A model generated the notes under the pieces. That model did no database searches. It saw nothing but the letters and a program-made list of their open reading frames with translations, and had not been told where the DNA came from. Shown piece by piece: positions 14,644 through 16,434 of a DNA stretch of 16,434 nucleotides. Both the position numbers and the translations under genes were made by a program. The stretch lies in NCBI GenBank assembly GCA_027460605.1, contig JAPZAN010000121.1, forward strand, positions 1-16,434, written 5' to 3'. This stretch comes from Candidatus Methanoperedens sp. Lineage in GTDB: Archaea; Halobacteriota; Methanosarcinia; Methanosarcinales; Methanoperedenaceae. The stretch's first letter is position 1. Each line of letters begins with the position of its first letter.

Positions 14644-15801
14644 ATGAGCGATTACTCTAAAAACACGTTGATGCAGTATATTAAATCAAAACCGGGTGAG
14701 ATAGAGATATGCGATGTCACATTAAGGGATGGCGAGCAGACGCCAGGAGTGGCTTTTTCTAAAGAAGAGAAAATCGCAATCGCAGAAAAACTTGACAGCA
14801 TCGGGATTGAAGTGATTGAAGCGGGATTCCCGGTTGTCTCAAAGGCCGAGGAAGCTACGGTGCGTGAGATTGCGCATCTCGGGCTTGATGCCAGGATATG
14901 CTGCCTCGCACGTTCGGTAGCAAAGGATGTTGATGTTGCGCTCAAGTGTGATGTTGATTTCGTGAGTATTTTTATTGCCACTTCTGATTTGCACCTGAAA
15001 TACAAGTATCATAAAACGTTTGAAGAGGCAACGTCATGCGCTCTTGATGTGCTTGATTATGCAAAAGACCACGGTCTTACAGTGCGGTTTGCGGCCGAGG
15101 ATGCAACGCGGACAGACATGAGGGTACTTAAGTCTATCTTCAAGTCTGCAGAAGAACACGGCGCCGATTACGTCAGCATTGCCGATACCGTAGGAATATT
15201 GAACCCGAGCACTGCGTATTATATCGTCAGCGAGATTAAAAAAGAAATAAAAACAAAAGTATGTATCCATTGCCACAACGACCTGGGCATGGCTGTGGCG
15301 AATACGATAAGCGGAGCAGAAGCAGGAGCGTTCCAGCTTCATACCACGGTCAATGGCATCGGGGAGCGGTGCGGGAATGCATCGCTTGAAGAATTGCTTG
15401 TAAGTCTCCGGGTGCAGTACGGTATCGAGAGATATGATGTGAGCCAGTTGATGGGGCTATCAAAGCTGGTGGAACAATACTCAGGTCTTGCGATTCCTCG
15501 AATTAAACCCATTGTAGGCGCAAATGCGTTTGCGCACGAATCGGGAATACATGTGGCTGCCGTGCTTGAGGAACCTATGACCTATGAACTGTTCGCTCCC
15601 GAAATGGTTGGCGCGAAGCGGGAAATAATCATAGGAAAACATACAGGGACAAAAGCATTGAAGGGAGTAGTCCAGAAGATGGGTTATGACCTCACGCATG
15701 ACCAGATGTGCTCGCTTCTTGATAAGGTCAAAAAATGCAGCGAAGCCAAGAAAAAGGTTTCATGCAGCAGGCTTGAAGAGTTCATCAAGGAACTTGAGTG
15801 A
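14644..15801 (+). CDS. aksA: Homocitrate synthase family protein, AksA-type (isopropylmalate synthase family)
   Basis: Condenses acetyl-CoA with a 2-oxoacid. In methanogens AksA uses 2-oxoglutarate and longer homologues to build the 7-mercaptoheptanoyl chain of coenzyme B. The 385-residue protein shows the HMGL-like TIM barrel: CDVTLRDGEQTPGV (about 23-36; R28, D29 and metal/catalytic residues), CIHCHNDLGM (H209 and H211, metal ligands), NGIGERCGNASLEE (N245 near the metal), and HESGIHVAAV in the accessory subdomain. It ends about where the catalytic region ends, without the ~120-residue LeuA allosteric domain. That favours AksA over LeuA or CimA. Substrate specificity cannot be proven from sequence alone. 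ATG 14644 is used; a TATA-like GATATAAGTA (14601-14610) lies at suitable distance, and the ribosome-binding site is weak. Confidence 0.85.
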   Translation: MSDYSKNTLMQYIKSKPGEIEICDVTLRDGEQTPGVAFSKEEKIAIAEKLDSIGIEVIEAGFPVVSKAEEATVREIAHLGLDARICCLARSVAKDVDVALKCDVDFVSIFIATSDLHLKYKYHKTFEEATSCALDVLDYAKDHGLTVRFAAEDATRTDMRVLKSIFKSAEEHGADYVSIADTVGILNPSTAYYIVSEIKKEIKTKVCIHCHNDLGMAVANTISGAEAGAFQLHTTVNGIGERCGNASLEELLVSLRVQYGIERYDVSQLMGLSKLVEQYSGLAIPRIKPIVGANAFAHESGIHVAAVLEEPMTYELFAPEMVGAKREIIIGKHTGTKALKGVVQKMGYDLTHDQMCSLLDKVKKCSEAKKKVSCSRLEEFIKELE

Positions 15802-15822
15802 AAAATTGCTTGATTGAATTTG

Positions 15823-15845
15823 AAGGGAAGCTATTTCCCCTTTTT
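15823..15845. terminator. Candidate hairpin terminator between aksA and mbf1
   Basis: GGGAA (15825-15829) and TTCCC (15835-15839) form a short stem with flanking A/T pairs, followed on plus by a T run (15841-15845). It lies in the 29-bp convergent gap and extends over the mbf1 stop. Could serve aksA; weak evidence. Confidence 0.3.
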
Positions 15846-16316
15846 CCTGATAATAGCCACATCCCCCAGAGTCGTTCCCCTGATAAACCCTCCCCCGCGC
15901 TGGTCATGCGAGGATACTTTCTCTGTCAATTTGATGTTTAACGCAGTCTCAAGTTTTTTCCGCACCGCATCTTCAGGTATGAGTTCCTCGCGTTCGATTT
16001 TTCGAAGAAGCGTGGCTTTCTCCATCATCTTTGAGGCAAGCTCTTCGATGGTCAAGCCTAATGATTCCCTTCCTTTCTTGATCATCTGGGCATAATCAGG
16101 GATTATCTCATCCTGGAGTTTATCAAAAACATCTCTTCTTGGTTTATGGGTAACTATCACCCTTTCAGTCGGAGATATTTTCCTTGAAACAGGTGTCCAT
16201 TTATCCGTAGGTTTCCCATAGTGAGCGCACTTGCCGCACACATCCAGGACACTCCCTTCAACGGTCACCCGAATCGGGTTTCCCTTTATATCACTGCCGC
16301 ATATTTCGCATTGCAT
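15831..16316 (-). CDS. Archaeal multiprotein bridging factor 1 (Zn ribbon + HTH)
   Basis: This 161-residue protein has the archaeal MBF1 layout. The N-terminal zinc ribbon has C3, C6, C27 and C30 (CEIC…CGKC). A basic linker follows, then an XRE/Cro-type helix-turn-helix (about 78-135: YAQMIKKGRESLGLTIEELASKM…LRKIEREELIPE). The C-terminal part (FIRGTTLGDVAIIRKKGK) is also typical of the family. Eukaryotic MBF1 bridges activators and TBP and also protects collided ribosomes. The archaeal protein associates with ribosomes or translation, but its role is not settled. A TATATA stretch at 16339-16344 is about 26 bp upstream of ATG 16316, so the message is probably leaderless. It converges on aksA. 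Confidence 0.93.
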   Translation of the reverse strand: MQCEICGSDIKGNPIRVTVEGSVLDVCGKCAHYGKPTDKWTPVSRKISPTERVIVTHKPRRDVFDKLQDEIIPDYAQMIKKGRESLGLTIEELASKMMEKATLLRKIEREELIPEDAVRKKLETALNIKLTEKVSSHDQRGGGFIRGTTLGDVAIIRKKGK

Positions 16317-16374
16317 TACATCATCTCGGCGAAAACTCTATATACCGTCTACGCTTAAATATCATTCGATATAG
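16317..16374. promoter_or_regulatory. Divergent promoter region (mbf1 / downstream plus-strand gene)
   Basis: TATATA (16339-16344) is symmetric. On minus it would start transcription at about 16316 (leaderless mbf1). On plus it would start near 16368, just before ATG 16375. A second TTAAATAT stretch (16355-16362) is closer to the plus-strand gene than the usual spacing allows. Confidence 0.4.
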
Positions 16375-16434
16375 ATGTCTGAAGCCCAGGAAAATCAGGA
16401 AAGTCCAATAGCAATGGGAAACAATGATTTTTCA
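16375..16434 (+). CDS. Start of an unidentified gene, cut by window edge
   Basis: Twenty open codons run from ATG 16375 to the last base, encoding MSEAQENQESPIAMGNNDFS. The polar, acidic N-terminus gives no family clue. Support comes from the divergent promoter-like gap next to mbf1 and the open frame to the edge. I cannot name it. Confidence 0.45.
   Translation, partial: MSEAQENQESPIAMGNNDFS

Noticed and set aside
1..16434. CRISPR arrays, insertion sequences, prophage or toxin-antitoxin modules
   Set aside because: No spaced direct repeats, transposase motifs, terminal inverted repeats around genes, integrase or phage genes were seen on either strand.

Overview
The window looks like a chromosomal segment of a methanogen-lineage euryarchaeon, probably in or near the Methanosarcinia (an ANME-2d/Methanoperedens-like organism would fit, but that is inference from gene content). 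Reasons: a VAT/CDC48 AAA ATPase, the archaeal Gln-tRNA amidotransferase subunit GatD, an archaeal MBF1, a SAMP-type ubiquitin-like modifier, methanogenesis marker protein 11 and an AksA-type homocitrate synthase. Starts carry GGTGA/GGAGG Shine-Dalgarno sites or look near-leaderless, with archaeal TATA boxes upstream, and the tRNA genes lack an encoded CCA.

Layout. Bases 1-2180 (minus) hold nearly all of a CDC48/VAT unfoldase, cut at its C-terminus by the window edge. Bases 2236-4583 (minus) are a two-gene operon: methanogenesis marker 11, then a thiamine-diphosphate enzyme resembling IorA without its ferredoxin domain, overlapping by ATGA. Divergent from it is a secreted Lon-type (S16) serine protease with a sortase-like C-terminal anchor (4633-6483). 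Bases 6495-8056 (minus) are threonine synthase followed by a SAMP/MoaD-like modifier. An AT-rich orphan gene (8201-8839), possibly a PD-(D/E)XK-fold protein, interrupts the housekeeping genes. Next come a PUA-domain protein (minus) and, divergently, bifunctional NAD(P)HX epimerase/dehydratase followed by moaC, joined by a 14-codon mini-ORF. A 158-bp convergent gap with a long hairpin separates moaC from gatD (minus). On the plus strand follow a 60-residue CxxC protein, a DUF1464 ASKHA kinase-like protein, tRNA-Arg(UCU), tRNA-Thr(GGU) and aksA. Archaeal MBF1 (minus) and the first 20 codons of an unidentified plus-strand gene close the window.

The genes are mainly housekeeping: protein quality control (CDC48, surface Lon-like protease, SAMP), translation (GatD, tRNAs, PUA protein), cofactor synthesis and repair (moaC, nnr, aksA for coenzyme B) and amino-acid synthesis (thrC). 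No CRISPR array, insertion sequence, phage region or complete new defence system is visible. The most unusual signal is an exact 22-bp tandem duplication inside the tRNA-Thr gene, covering the D arm and the 5' strand of the anticodon stem. Next are the hairpin after moaC, the mini-ORF between nnr and moaC, and the marker-11/IorA-like gene pair. No gap exceeds 300 bases.
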